From NCBI RefSeq assembly GCF_003583405.1, contig NZ_QXEC01000002.1:186001-250000 (forward strand): a stretch of 64,000 nucleotides of DNA, read 5' to 3'. The notes beneath the pieces were generated by a model that saw nothing but the letters and a program-made list of their open reading frames with translations, had not been told where the DNA came from and made no database searches. This DNA is from Micromonospora radicis. Its GTDB lineage: Bacteria; Actinomycetota; Actinomycetes; Mycobacteriales; Micromonosporaceae. Shown here in pieces: positions 34,441 through 43,683 of the stretch (the first letter of the stretch is position 1; each line of letters opens with the position of its first letter). Both the position numbers and the translations under genes were made by a program.

Positions 34441-35322
34441 GTGGATGGACGACGTAGCTTTGCCGACGACCCGGAGTCGCGCTGGTATCCGGGTGAACGC
34501 GACAGTGGTTACCGCGATCCCGAATGGCGTGGCGCGGGGGAGGCACGGTACCGGGACGACGAGCCGCGGGCGCTCCCCGAGCAGCGGGTCGACGACGACG
34601 ACCGGTACAACACCGCGACGCGGCGCTTCGGCGGCACGGATCCGTTGGGGGACATTCCCGCGGAGACCGAGCGGTACCGGGCATCACGCGCCCGCCGGGC
34701 CGAATCGGCTGATCCGGAGGTCTCGGGTGAGCTGCCCGCCGAGCGTCCGGGGCGCCGGGCGGCGCGGGAGGTGAGCCGGCCGGTGGGCGGGGATCCGTCG
34801 TTGGCCGACCCGACCCGACCCGCGCCGCTGGCCGGTTACCCGATCGTCGAGGCGAAGCGGGCGACGGACGCGGTGAACCCGCTGGAGCAGCCGACCGGGC
34901 CGATGCCACCGGTGGCACACCGCGGTGACCCGCCGACCGGCGAGGTCGGGTACCAGCAGGCCGCCGGTGAGGTCGGGTACCAGGCGCCGGGCGTACCTGC
35001 GGGGTTGCCGGCCGGCGACGGTGTCTACCGGACGCGGCGGCCGGTGCTCGCCGTGCTGTTCGTGGCGCTGGTCGTGATCTTCGAGGTGCCGGCGTTGCGG
35101 GTGCTGCTGCACGGGGCGACCGCGGATCCGGTCTCCGCCGCCGACGTACTGGTGGGTACCTTCCTGGTCGCCGGACTGCCGATCTTCGCGGCCGGCCTGT
35201 ACGGGCTGCGGACCACCGGGTTCTCGCTGACCGACGGGGCGCGGGGCTGGTTGCGCCCGCCGACGGCGTACCTGACCGTCGGGCTGGCGCTGTTCTTCGC
35301 GGCGGCACTGGCCGCCGGCTGA
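34441..35322 (+). CDS. Membrane protein with long disordered N-terminus
   Basis: I do not recognise this 293-residue protein. Residues 1-195 are hydrophilic and rich in Arg, Asp, Glu and Pro, with short recurring pieces such as TGEVGYQQAAGEVGYQ. The last 95 residues hold three hydrophobic segments: VLAVLFVALVVIFEVPALRV, VGTFLVAGLPIFAAGLYGL, and AYLTVGLALFFAAALAA. The GTG start has a -10-like box 7 nt upstream and no Shine-Dalgarno. The gene is divergent from yraN and upstream of rpsB. The long charged tail facing the cytoplasm could scaffold other proteins, but that is only inference. Confidence 0.7.
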   Translation: MDGRRSFADDPESRWYPGERDSGYRDPEWRGAGEARYRDDEPRALPEQRVDDDDRYNTATRRFGGTDPLGDIPAETERYRASRARRAESADPEVSGELPAERPGRRAAREVSRPVGGDPSLADPTRPAPLAGYPIVEAKRATDAVNPLEQPTGPMPPVAHRGDPPTGEVGYQQAAGEVGYQAPGVPAGLPAGDGVYRTRRPVLAVLFVALVVIFEVPALRVLLHGATADPVSAADVLVGTFLVAGLPIFAAGLYGLRTTGFSLTDGARGWLRPPTAYLTVGLALFFAAALAAG

Positions 35323-35638
35323 GCCACCGGCCGTCGGGGCCGGGTCCGGCCTCCGACGGCGCGCGGCAGCTGCCGACAAGGGCACCTTCCTCGACACGAG
35401 GCGTTGAACGGGTGCCCTTCCCTGCACCCGGGGGTGGGGCGGCGGGGGAGGGGCGTACACTGGTCGACTGGCGACCGCCTCGCGCGGTCGACCTCGCGTG
35501 CCCTCTTCACGAATCGTCGTGGGGCGGCGGCCTCCCTGGTCCCGATCTTCATCGGGCCGACCATGGCCGACGACCGGGCACCAGGACGCCCGGCCGCCGG
35601 CCGGGCGCGACAACCAGGGACCGCAAGGAGTACGAACC
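35323..35638 (+). promoter_or_regulatory. rpsB leader region
   Basis: 316 bp without a gene. It holds an AAGGGCACC element at 35378-35419 and a possible -10 box TACACT at 35455-35460, which would leave a leader of about 170 nt before rpsB. S2 leaders are often autoregulatory, but no known fold was identified. Confidence 0.35.
35378..35419. repeat. AAGGGCACCTT dispersed element, copy 2 (hairpin)
   Basis: AAGGGCACC at 35378-35386 pairs perfectly with GGTGCCCTT at 35411-35419 around a 24-nt loop that itself contains an inverted CTCG/CGAG. The core is shared with 15837 and 60133. Confidence 0.6.
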
Positions 35639-36508
35639 ATGGCCGTCGTGACCATGCGTCAGCTGCTGGAGAGTGGTGTTCACTTCGGGCACCAGACCCG
35701 GCGCTGGAACCCGAAGATGAAGCGCTTCATCTTCACCGAGCGCAACGGTATCTACATCATCGACCTGCGCCAGACCCTCGACTACATCGAGAAGGCGTAC
35801 GAGTTCGTGCGCAACACGGTGGCCGAGGGCGGCAGCATCCTCTTCGTCGGCACCAAGAAGCAGGCCCAGGAGGCGATCGCCGAGCAGGCGACGCGGGTCG
35901 GCCAGCCGTACGTCAACCACCGCTGGCTCGGTGGCATGCTGACCAACTTCCAGACGGTGTACAAGCGGCTGCAGCGGATGAAGGAGCTGGAGGCCCTCGG
36001 TGACCTCAGCGGCACCGCCGCCGGCTACACCAAGAAGGAGACCCTGCAGCTTTCCCGCGAGAAGATCAAGCTGTCCCGCACCCTGGGCGGTCTGCGGGAC
36101 ATGCAGAAGCTCCCGGCCGCGGTCTGGGTGGTCGACACCAAGAAGGAGCACATCGCCGTCGACGAGGCCCGCAAGCTGGGCATCCCGGTGATCGCCGTGC
36201 TCGACACCAACTGCGACCCGGACGAGGTCGACTTCCCGATCCCGGGCAACGACGACGCGATCCGCTCGGCCGAGCTGCTGACCCGGGTCGTCGCCGCCGC
36301 GGTGGCCGACGGTCTGATCGCCCGCTCCGGCCGTCGCCGGGGTGGCGACGAGAAGCCGGAGGCGGGTGTCGCCACCGACGAGCCGCTGGCCGAGTGGGAG
36401 CGCGAGCTGCTCGAGGAGCCGAAGAAGGCTGACGAGCAGCCGGCCGTCGAGCAGCCGGCCGTCGAGCAGCCGGCCGTCGAGCAGCCGGCCGCCGTTTCCG
36501 GGCAGTGA
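35639..36508 (+). CDS. rpsB: 30S ribosomal protein S2
   Basis: S2 joins the small subunit late, at the head-platform junction, and is needed to bring in S1. The 289-residue protein has [23 protein letters not shown]-type family motifs such as [20 protein letters not shown], and [20 protein letters not shown]. The C-terminal extension ends in four VEQPA-like pentapeptides encoded by an exact 15-bp tandem repeat. The ATG at 35639 has a strong AAGGAG Shine-Dalgarno. tsf follows 134 bp downstream. Confidence 0.98.
   Translation: MAVVTMRQLLESGVHFGHQTRRWNPKMKRFIFTERNGIYIIDLRQTLDYIEKAYEFVRNTVAEGGSILFVGTKKQAQEAIAEQATRVGQPYVNHRWLGGMLTNFQTVYKRLQRMKELEALGDLSGTAAGYTKKETLQLSREKIKLSRTLGGLRDMQKLPAAVWVVDTKKEHIAVDEARKLGIPVIAVLDTNCDPDEVDFPIPGNDDAIRSAELLTRVVAAAVADGLIARSGRRRGGDEKPEAGVATDEPLAEWERELLEEPKKADEQPAVEQPAVEQPAVEQPAAVSGQ
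36434..36493 (+). repeat. 15-bp tandem repeat at the 3' end of rpsB
   Basis: GAGCAGCCGGCCGTC occurs four times in frame (the last ends GCC). It encodes EQPAV repeats in the S2 tail. Confidence 0.9.
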
Positions 36509-36642
36509 CCCCCGCCGCCGTCGGGCCACCGTCAGTTCGCTGAGGGTGGCCGGCGGTGGCCAGGCCGGGCACGAACCCCCCGGATCCGGGTACCCGGTAC
36601 CTCAGACCATCCCATCGCAATCTCAACACCGAAGAGAGAGCC

Positions 36643-37470
36643 ATGTCCCAGATCACCGCCGCGGACGTCAAGAAGCTCCGCGATCTGACCGGCGCCGGCA
36701 TGATGGACAGCAAGAAGGCCCTGACCGAGGCCGAGGGCGACTTCGACAAGGCCGTCGAGATCCTGCGCGTCAAGGGCGCCAAGGATGTCGGCAAGCGCGC
36801 CGGTCGTACCGCCGCCAACGGGCTGATCGCCCACAGCGGCCAGGCCCTGCTCGAGCTCAACTGCGAGACCGACTTCGTCGCCAAGAACGACGCGTTCATC
36901 GCGCTGGCCCAGCAGCTGGTCGAGCACGGCGAGCGCTCCGGCGCGAGCAACGCCGAGGAACTGCTGGCCAGTGAGATCGACGGCCGTCCGGTCGCCGACC
37001 TGGTCCAGGAGCAGTCGGCCAAGATCGGCGAGAAGCTGGTGCTGAACCGCTTCGCCAAGCTGGACGGCACGGTCGCGGTCTACCTGCACCGCAAGGCACA
37101 GGATCTGCCCCCGGCGGTCGGCGTGCTGGTGCAGTACGCCGGCAAGACCGACGAGGCCGCCGACGCCGACGCCCGTGGCGCTGCCATGCAGATCGCCGCG
37201 ATGCGCCCGCAGTACCTCACCCGGGACGAGGTGCCGGCCGAGGTCGTCGAGTCCGAGCGGCGGATCGCCGAGCAGACCGCCCGCGAGGAGAACAAGCCCG
37301 AGGCGGCGCTGCCGAAGATCGTCGAGGGCCGGGTGAACTCCTTCTTCAAGGACTTCGTGCTGCTGGAGCAGTCCTCGGTCACCGACAACAAGAAGACCGT
37401 GAAGCAGGTGTTGGCGGAGGCCGGCATCGAGGTCACCCGCTTCGTGCGGTTCGAGGTCGGTCAGGCCTGA
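36643..37470 (+). CDS. tsf: Elongation factor Ts
   Basis: Nucleotide exchange factor for EF-Tu, 275 residues. The N-terminal UBA-like domain is [20 protein letters not shown], followed by KKAL. The core contains [20 protein letters not shown] and later [20 protein letters not shown]. It starts at the ATG at 36643 after a GAGAGAG Shine-Dalgarno-like stretch. Confidence 0.97.
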   Translation: MSQITAADVKKLRDLTGAGMMDSKKALTEAEGDFDKAVEILRVKGAKDVGKRAGRTAANGLIAHSGQALLELNCETDFVAKNDAFIALAQQLVEHGERSGASNAEELLASEIDGRPVADLVQEQSAKIGEKLVLNRFAKLDGTVAVYLHRKAQDLPPAVGVLVQYAGKTDEAADADARGAAMQIAAMRPQYLTRDEVPAEVVESERRIAEQTAREENKPEAALPKIVEGRVNSFFKDFVLLEQSSVTDNKKTVKQVLAEAGIEVTRFVRFEVGQA

Positions 37471-37512
37471 GCCTCCCCGGGCGCGCTGCGCCCGTGGGCT
37501 GAGCAACGACAC

Positions 37513-37560
37513 GACGAGGAGGCCGCCGGTGTACGCGACGCACACCGCGGCCTCCTCGTC
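37513..37560 (+). terminator. Strong hairpin after tsf
   Basis: GACGAGGAGGCCGC-c-GGTGT (37513-37532) pairs with the block at 37542-37560 over 19 bp with one bulged C. It lies 42 nt after the tsf stop and just before the pyrH promoter region. There is no U-tract. Confidence 0.75.
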
Positions 37561-37563
37561 CCA

Positions 37564-37569
37564 TAAGGT
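37564..37569 (+). promoter_or_regulatory. Candidate -10 box of pyrH-frr (TAAGGT)
   Basis: TAAGGT immediately follows the tsf terminator and would start transcription about 44 nt before pyrH. Confidence 0.35.
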
Positions 37570-37619
37570 CGGCAACGGCAGTTGCACACCCGGTGCGCCG
37601 GTGGGGGAAGGACGGGCGG

Positions 37620-38387
37620 ATGACGCAGGTTGTGAGTGACCGGACGCTGGCGGTGGACGATCCGACGGCGCCGCCGCCCGGCCGGTCCCGGCGGGTGGTG
37701 CTGAAGCTCTCCGGTGAGGTCTTCGGCGGCGGCGCGATCGGCGTCGACCCGGATGTCGTGCAGGCAATCGCCCGGCAGATCGCCACGGTGGTACGGCGCG
37801 GGGTCCAGGTTTCCGTGGTGGTCGGTGGCGGCAACTTCTTCCGTGGCGCCGAGCTGCAGAAGCGCGGCATGGACCGGGCCCGGGCGGACTACATGGGCAT
37901 GCTCGGCACCGTGATGAACTGCCTCGCGTTGCAGGACTTCCTGGAGAAGGAGGGCATCGAGACCCGGGTGCAGAGCGCCATCACGATGGCCCAGGTCGCC
38001 GAGCCGTACATCCCGTTGCGCGCGATCCGGCACCTGGAGAAGGGCCGGGTGGTCATCTTCGGCGCCGGGGCGGGCATGCCGTACTTCTCCACCGACACGG
38101 TGGCTGCGCAGCGTGCGTTGGAGATCCACGCCGACGTGGTGCTGATGAGCAAGAACGGCGTCGACGGCGTCTACACGGCCGACCCCCGGATCGACCCGTC
38201 GGCGAGCAAGTTCGACTCGATCACCTTCTCCGAGGTGTTGCGCCGCAACCTCCGGGTGGCCGACGCCGCGGCCTTCAGCCTCTGCATGGAGAACGGCCTG
38301 CCGATGCTGGTCTTCGGTGCGCAGGGCGACGACACCATCGTCCGGGCGGTCGGCGGCGAGAAGATCGGCACGCTGATCACCACCTGA
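37620..38387 (+). CDS. pyrH: UMP kinase
   Basis: Phosphorylates UMP to UDP in pyrimidine synthesis; hexameric amino-acid-kinase fold, 255 residues. After a 20-residue Pro-rich start it reads [20 protein letters not shown], then [38 protein letters not shown], and [20 protein letters not shown]. The C-terminus has [17 protein letters not shown]. The ATG at 37620 follows a GAAGGA Shine-Dalgarno. frr lies 80 bp downstream. Confidence 0.97.
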   Translation: MTQVVSDRTLAVDDPTAPPPGRSRRVVLKLSGEVFGGGAIGVDPDVVQAIARQIATVVRRGVQVSVVVGGGNFFRGAELQKRGMDRARADYMGMLGTVMNCLALQDFLEKEGIETRVQSAITMAQVAEPYIPLRAIRHLEKGRVVIFGAGAGMPYFSTDTVAAQRALEIHADVVLMSKNGVDGVYTADPRIDPSASKFDSITFSEVLRRNLRVADAAAFSLCMENGLPMLVFGAQGDDTIVRAVGGEKIGTLITT

Positions 38388-38467
38388 GCCGACCGTCGAT
38401 CCGAACCCGGCGGTCCCGGTGACCGGACAAGCCCCACGACGAGCACAAGAAGGAGGCGAGGAGAGCG

Positions 38468-39025
38468 GTGATCGACGACACCCTCCTCGAGGCCGAGGAG
38501 AAGATGGAGCGTGCGGTCGAGCACGCCAAGGAGGAGTTCGGTGCGATCCGTACCGGTCGCGCCACTCCGGCCATGTTCTCCAAGATCATCATCGACTACT
38601 ACGGCAGCCCGACGCCGCTGACCCAGATGGCGTCGGTGGGCATCCCCGAACCGCGGATGGCCATCATCAAGCCGTACGACAACTCGCAGATCAACGCCAT
38701 GGAGAAGGCGATCCGCGACTCGGACCTCGGGGTCAACCCGAACAACGAGGGCAACCAGCTGCGCATCCTGCTCCCGCAGATGACCGAGGAGCGCCGCCGC
38801 GACATGATCAAGGTGGCCCGGCACAAGGGTGAGGAGGCGAAGGTCGCCATCCGCAACATCCGCCGCAAGGGCAAGGAAGAGCTGGACCGGCTGGTCAAGG
38901 ACGGCGAGGTCGGCGAGGACGACGGCCGGCGTGCGGAGAAGGAACTGGACGACCTGACCCAGCGCTACGTCGCGCACGTCGACGAGCTCGTCAAGCACAA
39001 GGAAACCGAACTTCTGGAGGTCTAA
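38468..39025 (+). CDS. frr: Ribosome recycling factor
   Basis: With EF-G it splits post-termination ribosomes. The 185 residues match the family throughout: [63 protein letters not shown], and the long C-terminal helix with a closing ELLEV. The GTG start has a strong Shine-Dalgarno (AGGAGGCGAGGAGA). A REP-like palindrome begins 16 bp after the stop. Confidence 0.98.
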   Translation: MIDDTLLEAEEKMERAVEHAKEEFGAIRTGRATPAMFSKIIIDYYGSPTPLTQMASVGIPEPRMAIIKPYDNSQINAMEKAIRDSDLGVNPNNEGNQLRILLPQMTEERRRDMIKVARHKGEEAKVAIRNIRRKGKEELDRLVKDGEVGEDDGRRAEKELDDLTQRYVAHVDELVKHKETELLEV

Positions 39026-39040
39026 ACCCTCCGGCCCCAC

Positions 39041-39106
39041 CGCGTTGATCATGAAGTTGTTGTTCCCTCGCCGGCCCGGCGCGGTAATAACTTCATGATC
39101 AACGCG
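39041..39106. repeat. REP-like palindrome, copy B
   Basis: The left arm at 39041-39062 (CGCGTTGATCATGAAGTTGT and two more bases) pairs with 39085-39106 in 20 of 22 positions; both differences are tolerable as G:U pairs in RNA. The loop is 22 nt. It shares the arm sequence with 19113, but the loop differs. Confidence 0.85.
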
Positions 39107-39157
39107 GTCCGGTGTGTGGGCCGCTGGTGGTACGTCCTGCCGGGCGGCCAGGTGCAG

Positions 39158-39163
39158 TAGGCT
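39158..39163 (+). promoter_or_regulatory. Candidate -10 box upstream of cdsA (TAGGCT)
   Basis: TAGGCT lies about 150 bp before cdsA. No start codon follows at leaderless distance, so it would give a leader of about 140 nt. Confidence 0.35.
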
Positions 39164-39311
39164 CGGCACGATTCCCGGCGACCCGGCGGTGAACGGTGGG
39201 GATCGGCCGGCCGACCGGCCGGCAAATCAGACGGAGCGCCTCGCGCGGGTAGGGGATGGTAGTGGTTGTGCGTCAAGTGGTGGATCTCGTACCGCTCACA
39301 CCTGGTGCGTG

Positions 39312-40619
39312 ATGTCCCACCTCGACCCCTACGGTGGCGCCGAGGCCCGCGGCTGGGACCGCCCGGACCGGTCGGCCCCGCTGCCCTGGCCCGAACCGCA
39401 ACTCGAACCCGGTCCGTGGGCCCGCGACGCACACCCCGGCGCTGAGCTGCACGCCGAGCCGCAGGCCCGGCTCCATCCGCCGACCGAGCGGCCGTACGCC
39501 CGGCACCCCGAGGGCGGCGGGTACGAGGGCGGCCCCGGCGAGGAGCGCCGCGACCGGTACGACGACGGCTGGCGGGAACGTTTCCCGACCGGCCCGGACC
39601 GCCGGCCCGGCCTCGACCACGAGGACGCCCCCACCACCCAACTGGAGCCGGTACGCCCCAGCCTCGACCACGAGGACGCACCGACCGCGCAGATCGCGCC
39701 GGTGCGTACCGACGACGAGCCGGAGCACGACGAGCAGTCACCCGGCAAACGGCACCGGGGTCGACGGCGCGCCGGCGCCGGTCGCCCGCCCGGCGGGAAA
39801 CCGGGCCGCGGCGGGCGGGACCTGCCGGCGGCCATCTCGGTCGGGGTGTGCCTCGGCGCCGCGGTCCTGCTCCCGCTCTTCCTCTACACTCCGGCCTTCC
39901 TACTGGTGCTCGCCGCCGCCTTCGGCGTGGGCATCTGGGAGATGTCCCGCGCGGTGCGACGCGCGGGCGCCGTGGTGCCGCTGATCCCGCTGGTCGTCGG
40001 CGGGGTCCTGACGGTCACCATCGCCTGGTTCGGTGGACTGGACGCACTCCTGCTCGGCCTGCTGGTCACGGTCGCGGGCACGCTGGTCTGGCGGCTCGGC
40101 GACGGTACCGCCAACCTCCGGCGGGACATGACCGCGGCCACCCTGATCGCGGTGTACGTGCCGTTCCTCGGCGGCTTCGCCGCGCTGCTCGCGTCGTCTC
40201 CCGAGGACGGGGCGTTACGGGTGCTGGTGACCCTGGTCGCCGTGGTGCTCTCCGACACCGGCGGGTACGCGGCCGGCGCGAACTTCGGCAAGCATCCGAT
40301 GGCACCGACGATCAGCCCGAAGAAGTCCTGGGAGGGGCTGGCGGGCTCGGTGGGCGCCGCGGCGCTGGGCAGCGCCCTGCTGCTCTGGCTGCTGTTCGAC
40401 GTCGCACCGTGGTGGGGTGCCGTGTTCGGGGTGGCGGTGTCGGCCGCCGCGATCCTCGGTGACCTCGCCGAATCCATGATCAAGCGGGATCTCGGCGTGA
40501 AGGACATGAGCAACCTGCTGCCCGGGCACGGCGGCCTGATGGACCGGCTGGACTCGGTGCTGTTCGCCGTGCCGACCGCGTACCTGCTGCTCGTGATCTT
40601 CGTCCCGGCGGTGAGTTGA
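39312..40619 (+). CDS. cdsA: Phosphatidate cytidylyltransferase CdsA
   Basis: Makes CDP-diacylglycerol, the precursor of all phospholipids here. The membrane part (residues 175-435) has about eight hydrophobic segments and the family signature: [20 protein letters not shown], then [15 protein letters not shown] with the metal-binding acidic residues. The first 170 residues are hydrophilic and disordered, with a two-fold repeat of LDHEDAPT (the pieces [16 protein letters not shown] and [16 protein letters not shown]). Such long N-terminal extensions occur in actinobacterial CdsA. The start at ATG 39312 is uncertain, because an overlapping GTG lies three bases earlier. Confidence 0.93.
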   Translation: MSHLDPYGGAEARGWDRPDRSAPLPWPEPQLEPGPWARDAHPGAELHAEPQARLHPPTERPYARHPEGGGYEGGPGEERRDRYDDGWRERFPTGPDRRPGLDHEDAPTTQLEPVRPSLDHEDAPTAQIAPVRTDDEPEHDEQSPGKRHRGRRRAGAGRPPGGKPGRGGRDLPAAISVGVCLGAAVLLPLFLYTPAFLLVLAAAFGVGIWEMSRAVRRAGAVVPLIPLVVGGVLTVTIAWFGGLDALLLGLLVTVAGTLVWRLGDGTANLRRDMTAATLIAVYVPFLGGFAALLASSPEDGALRVLVTLVAVVLSDTGGYAAGANFGKHPMAPTISPKKSWEGLAGSVGAAALGSALLLWLLFDVAPWWGAVFGVAVSAAAILGDLAESMIKRDLGVKDMSNLLPGHGGLMDRLDSVLFAVPTAYLLLVIFVPAVS

Positions 40620-40723
40620 GACATGGACCAGGTCGGCGCGACCGAGTCGGCCAGGCGGCCGACGGCGGTCCGCTCCCGCCGCCCCGGTGCGTTCCGCGCC
40701 GGGCGTGCCAGACTGGACGGGTC

Positions 40724-41875
40724 ATGACGAGTCTGCCCCTGATCCCGGTCGACCCGGACGCGCCCGGTGCGCGTCGGGCGACGATGCCGCCACAACACCT
40801 CGCCGACCTTGACCTGGCCGGCCGCAAGGCCCTGGTCACCGAGCTGGGAGAGCCGGCCTTCCGGGCCCGGCAGATCTCCACCCACTACTTCGGGCGGCTG
40901 GTCCGCGACCCGGCGCAGATGACCGACCTGCCGGCGGCGTCCCGCGACCGGCTGGCCGACCAGCTGCTGCCCCCGCTGCTCACCCCGATGCGGGAGCTGG
41001 CCTGCGACGACGGCGCGACCCGCAAGGCGCTCTGGCGGCTGCACGACGGCTCGCTGGTGGAGAGCGTGCTGATGGGCTACCCGGACCGGGTCACGGTCTG
41101 CATCTCCAGCCAGGCCGGCTGCGGGATGGCCTGCCCGTTCTGCGCCACCGGTCAGGCCGGTCTGACCCGCAACCTCTCCACCGCCGAGATCGTCGACCAG
41201 GCGGTCTACCTGGCCGGCGTGGCCGCCTCCGGCGCGGTGGCCGGGTCACCGCCGAGGCTCTCGCACGTGGTCTTCATGGGCATGGGCGAGCCGCTGGCGA
41301 ACTACAACCGGGTGGTCGCCGCGATCCGTCGGCTGGTTGCTCCCGCCCCGGAGGGTCTCGGCCTGTCGCAGCGTCACATCACCGTGTCGACCGTCGGGCT
41401 GGTACCGGCCATCAACCGACTGGCCAGCGAAGACCTCTCGGTGACTCTTGCGTTGTCGCTGCATGCCCCCGATGATGAGCTGCGCGACGAACTGGTGCCG
41501 GTCAACCAGCGCTGGAAGGTGTCCGAGGTGCTGGACGCCGCCTGGTCCTACGCGGCTCGTACCGGGCGTCGTGTGTCGATCGAATACGCGATGATCAAGG
41601 ACGTGAACGATCAGCCGTGGCGAGCCGATCTGCTCGGCCGGCTGCTGGCCGGCAAGCTGGCCCACGTGAACTTGATTCCGCTCAATCCGACTCCGGGCAG
41701 TCGCTGGGACGCGAGCCCGAAGCCGGTCGAGCGGGAGTTCGTCCGGCGGCTTCGGGACGCCGGCGTGTCCACCACGGTGCGGGACACCCGGGGTCGCGAG
41801 ATCGACGGAGCGTGTGGGCAGCTGGCCGCCGCGGAGGACAGGGGCACCGACCCGGCCGGGAGGATGTCGGCGTGA
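40724..41875 (+). CDS. rlmN: Dual-specificity RNA methyltransferase RlmN
   Basis: Radical-SAM enzyme that makes m2A2503 in 23S rRNA and m2A37 in some tRNAs, 383 residues. The cluster motif is [20 protein letters not shown] (CxxxCxxC). The region [12 protein letters not shown] follows. The catalytic Cys pair is represented by MACPFC plus the C-terminal EIDGACGQL Cys. The sequence [20 protein letters not shown] and [18 protein letters not shown] is diagnostic. The ATG at 40724 has CAGACT 9 nt upstream and no Shine-Dalgarno. Confidence 0.96.
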   Translation: MTSLPLIPVDPDAPGARRATMPPQHLADLDLAGRKALVTELGEPAFRARQISTHYFGRLVRDPAQMTDLPAASRDRLADQLLPPLLTPMRELACDDGATRKALWRLHDGSLVESVLMGYPDRVTVCISSQAGCGMACPFCATGQAGLTRNLSTAEIVDQAVYLAGVAASGAVAGSPPRLSHVVFMGMGEPLANYNRVVAAIRRLVAPAPEGLGLSQRHITVSTVGLVPAINRLASEDLSVTLALSLHAPDDELRDELVPVNQRWKVSEVLDAAWSYAARTGRRVSIEYAMIKDVNDQPWRADLLGRLLAGKLAHVNLIPLNPTPGSRWDASPKPVEREFVRRLRDAGVSTTVRDTRGREIDGACGQLAAAEDRGTDPAGRMSA

Positions 41876-41906
41876 CCGGGCGTGGCGAACGAGACCAGGA
41901 GACATA

Positions 41907-43112
41907 GTGGCGAGTCAGGGTCAGCGTTTCCGGCGTAAGGCGCTCCGCCGGGGATACAAGGTTGACGAGGTGGACGCCTTCCTGGACCGGGTCGAGGCGA
42001 CTCTCGCAGGTCAGCCGGTGGGGGCCCCGGTCGCCTCGCAGGAGGTCCACGACGTCGTCTTCCGGGTTCGCTTCAACGGCTACGACGAGTGGCAGGTCGA
42101 CCTGCACCTCGACCGGGTCGAGCGGCAGCTGGCCGAGTTGGAGGAGCGGGGCACGGGTCGGTCCGGCGGCGACGCCCGGCCGGGCCCGCCGGACCGGCTG
42201 GGTCCGCCGATGCGCGAGGAACGGGGCATGTCTCCGGTGCCGCAGCCGCCGATGCCGCCCCGGGCGATGCCGGCCCAGGCCGGTCCGCCGTACGGTCGCT
42301 ACGACGAGCCGACGGGTGCCTTCGCCGGCGGGTACGACGCTCCCCGCGGCGGCTACGACGCACCGCGCGGCCCCGGCGGCCCGGGTGCCCCGATGGGTGG
42401 TCCCGGCGGCCCGATGGGACACGGCACCCCGCCGCGCGGCCTGCCCGCCGGCCCCGGTGGTTACGGTCCGCCGGATGGTCCGGGTGGTTACGGTCCCCCG
42501 GACGGTCCGGGTGGTTACGGTCCCCCGGATGGTCCCGGTGGTTACGGTCCCCCGGACGGTCCGGGTGGTTACGGTCCGCCGAATGGCCCCGGTGGGTACG
42601 GTCCCCCGGACGGCCCCGGTGGGTACGGCCCCCCGGACGAGCCGCGATTCGACGGCTTCGAGGCGGGGCGGCGGGCCCGCACCGACATGACCGCGGAGAT
42701 CCGGATGCCGGACCGGGATCCGCGTCGCGGCCCGGCCGGGCCACCCGGGATGCCGCCGCAGGCGCTCGGTGGCCCGCCGATGGGTGGCCCGCCGCCGATG
42801 GCTGGCCCGCCGGCGATGGCGGGACCGGCGATGGCTGGCCCGCCGATGGCCGGGCCGCCCGGCAGCGACCTCTACCGGGTGGACCAGATCCGGCGCAGTT
42901 TCCAGGTACGCCGGTTCGGCAGCGGGTACGACCCCGACCAGGTGGACCGGTTCTTCGAGAGCCTGCTCGGCGGCATGTCCGGGCGTAACCAGATGCCGGT
43001 CAACCCGAAGGACCTGGACACGCTGCGTTTCGGGCTGGTACAGGGCGGCTACTTCGAGGCCGAGGTCGACGCCGCGCTGAAGAACGTGCAGGACATCCTC
43101 TTCGGCCGCTGA
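41907..43112 (+). CDS. DivIVA/DivI1A-repeat protein with Gly/Pro-rich linker
   Basis: A 401-residue protein with four copies of the short DivI1A-type motif (GY-x3..5-VD-x2-L..V). They are KALRRGYKVDEVDAFLDRV near residue 11, RFNGYDEWQVDLHLDRV near 55, RRFGSGYDPDQVDRFFESL near 335, and GLVQGGYFEAEVDAALKNV near 376. The pairs are separated by about 235 residues of Gly/Pro/Tyr/Met-rich sequence, including seven tandem GGYGPPDGP units. DivIVA-type proteins mark curved membrane at poles and septa and steer growth in actinobacteria. This one lacks a long coiled coil, so it is not a classic Wag31. The GTG has a CAGGAGA Shine-Dalgarno. A role at the membrane or septum is inferred. Confidence 0.85.
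   Translation: MASQGQRFRRKALRRGYKVDEVDAFLDRVEATLAGQPVGAPVASQEVHDVVFRVRFNGYDEWQVDLHLDRVERQLAELEERGTGRSGGDARPGPPDRLGPPMREERGMSPVPQPPMPPRAMPAQAGPPYGRYDEPTGAFAGGYDAPRGGYDAPRGPGGPGAPMGGPGGPMGHGTPPRGLPAGPGGYGPPDGPGGYGPPDGPGGYGPPDGPGGYGPPDGPGGYGPPNGPGGYGPPDGPGGYGPPDEPRFDGFEAGRRARTDMTAEIRMPDRDPRRGPAGPPGMPPQALGGPPMGGPPPMAGPPAMAGPAMAGPPMAGPPGSDLYRVDQIRRSFQVRRFGSGYDPDQVDRFFESLLGGMSGRNQMPVNPKDLDTLRFGLVQGGYFEAEVDAALKNVQDILFGR
42456..42644 (+). repeat. 27-bp minisatellite, seven copies
   Basis: Seven in-frame 27-bp units encode GGYGPPDGP (one has Asn for Asp, and the last has Glu). Differences are mostly synonymous changes such as GGTCCGG against GGCCCCG, and copy number could vary between strains. Confidence 0.92.
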
Positions 43113-43120
43113 CCGAGGTG

Positions 43121-43157
43121 AAAGGGCCCGCCTCCGGATACCGGGGGCGGGCCCTTC
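43121..43157. terminator. Bidirectional terminator
   Basis: AAGGGCCCGCC (43122-43132) pairs perfectly with GGCGGGCCCTT (43146-43156) around a 13-nt loop. It is flanked by A and T residues that provide short U-tracts. It lies between the convergent DivI1A-repeat gene and the small membrane protein gene. Confidence 0.8.
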
Positions 43158-43176
43158 GCGCAGCTATCGGGGTGGA

Positions 43177-43398
43177 TCAGGAGCGCAGGCCGTTGCGGCG
43201 CAGCACCACGTCGCCGATCACGATGAGCAGCAGGAACGCCGCCAGGCCGATCAGCCAGATGTCCTCGACCCTGCCCTCGTGGTTGCCGCAGAGCATCGCC
43301 AGCAGCGCGAACGCGGTGACGACCGCGCCGATCCGCCCGGCCTTGCGGTGCCCGGGCTTGTGCTGGTCTGGCGACGTTACCGGCTCGCTTCCTGCCAC
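43177..43398 (-). CDS. Small two-helix membrane protein
   Basis: A 73-residue protein with a polar N-terminus (MAGSEPVTSPDQHKPGHRKA) and two hydrophobic segments (IGAVVTAFALLAMLCGNHEG and WLIGLAAFLLLIVIGDVVL), ending in RRNGLRS. I recognise similar short proteins in actinobacteria near the rlmN-dxr region, but no function is known. It has codon use like its neighbours and a terminator behind it. It could be missed by automatic calling because of its size. Confidence 0.65.
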   Translation of the reverse strand: MAGSEPVTSPDQHKPGHRKAGRIGAVVTAFALLAMLCGNHEGRVEDIWLIGLAAFLLLIVIGDVVLRRNGLRS

Positions 43399-43683
43399 TG
43401 GTCGGTCCTTCCCTCGCGATCGGATCTCCGGTTAGTCTGGCACGCCCCGGGTCGGCCCCGACGCACGGCCCGACCGATACCGCCAGCGGCGGGCCTCGAC
43501 TGGTGTGCCTGCTCGCCCGGCGGGCGCGGCGGGACCGGGCTGGTCGAGGACCGGACGTCCCGGGCCCTTCGGCCTGTCCTCGCCGGGCCGGCCGGTACTA
43601 CCGGCGTCGCGGAACGATGACCACACTGCCTCCGGTAGCGTTCTGGCGTACGGCTTGATTTGTCTTACTGAGGGGGAACTGCG

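Noticed and set aside
42456..42644. CRISPR or integron repeat
   Set aside because: The 27-bp units are in frame within a coding gene and have no spacers.
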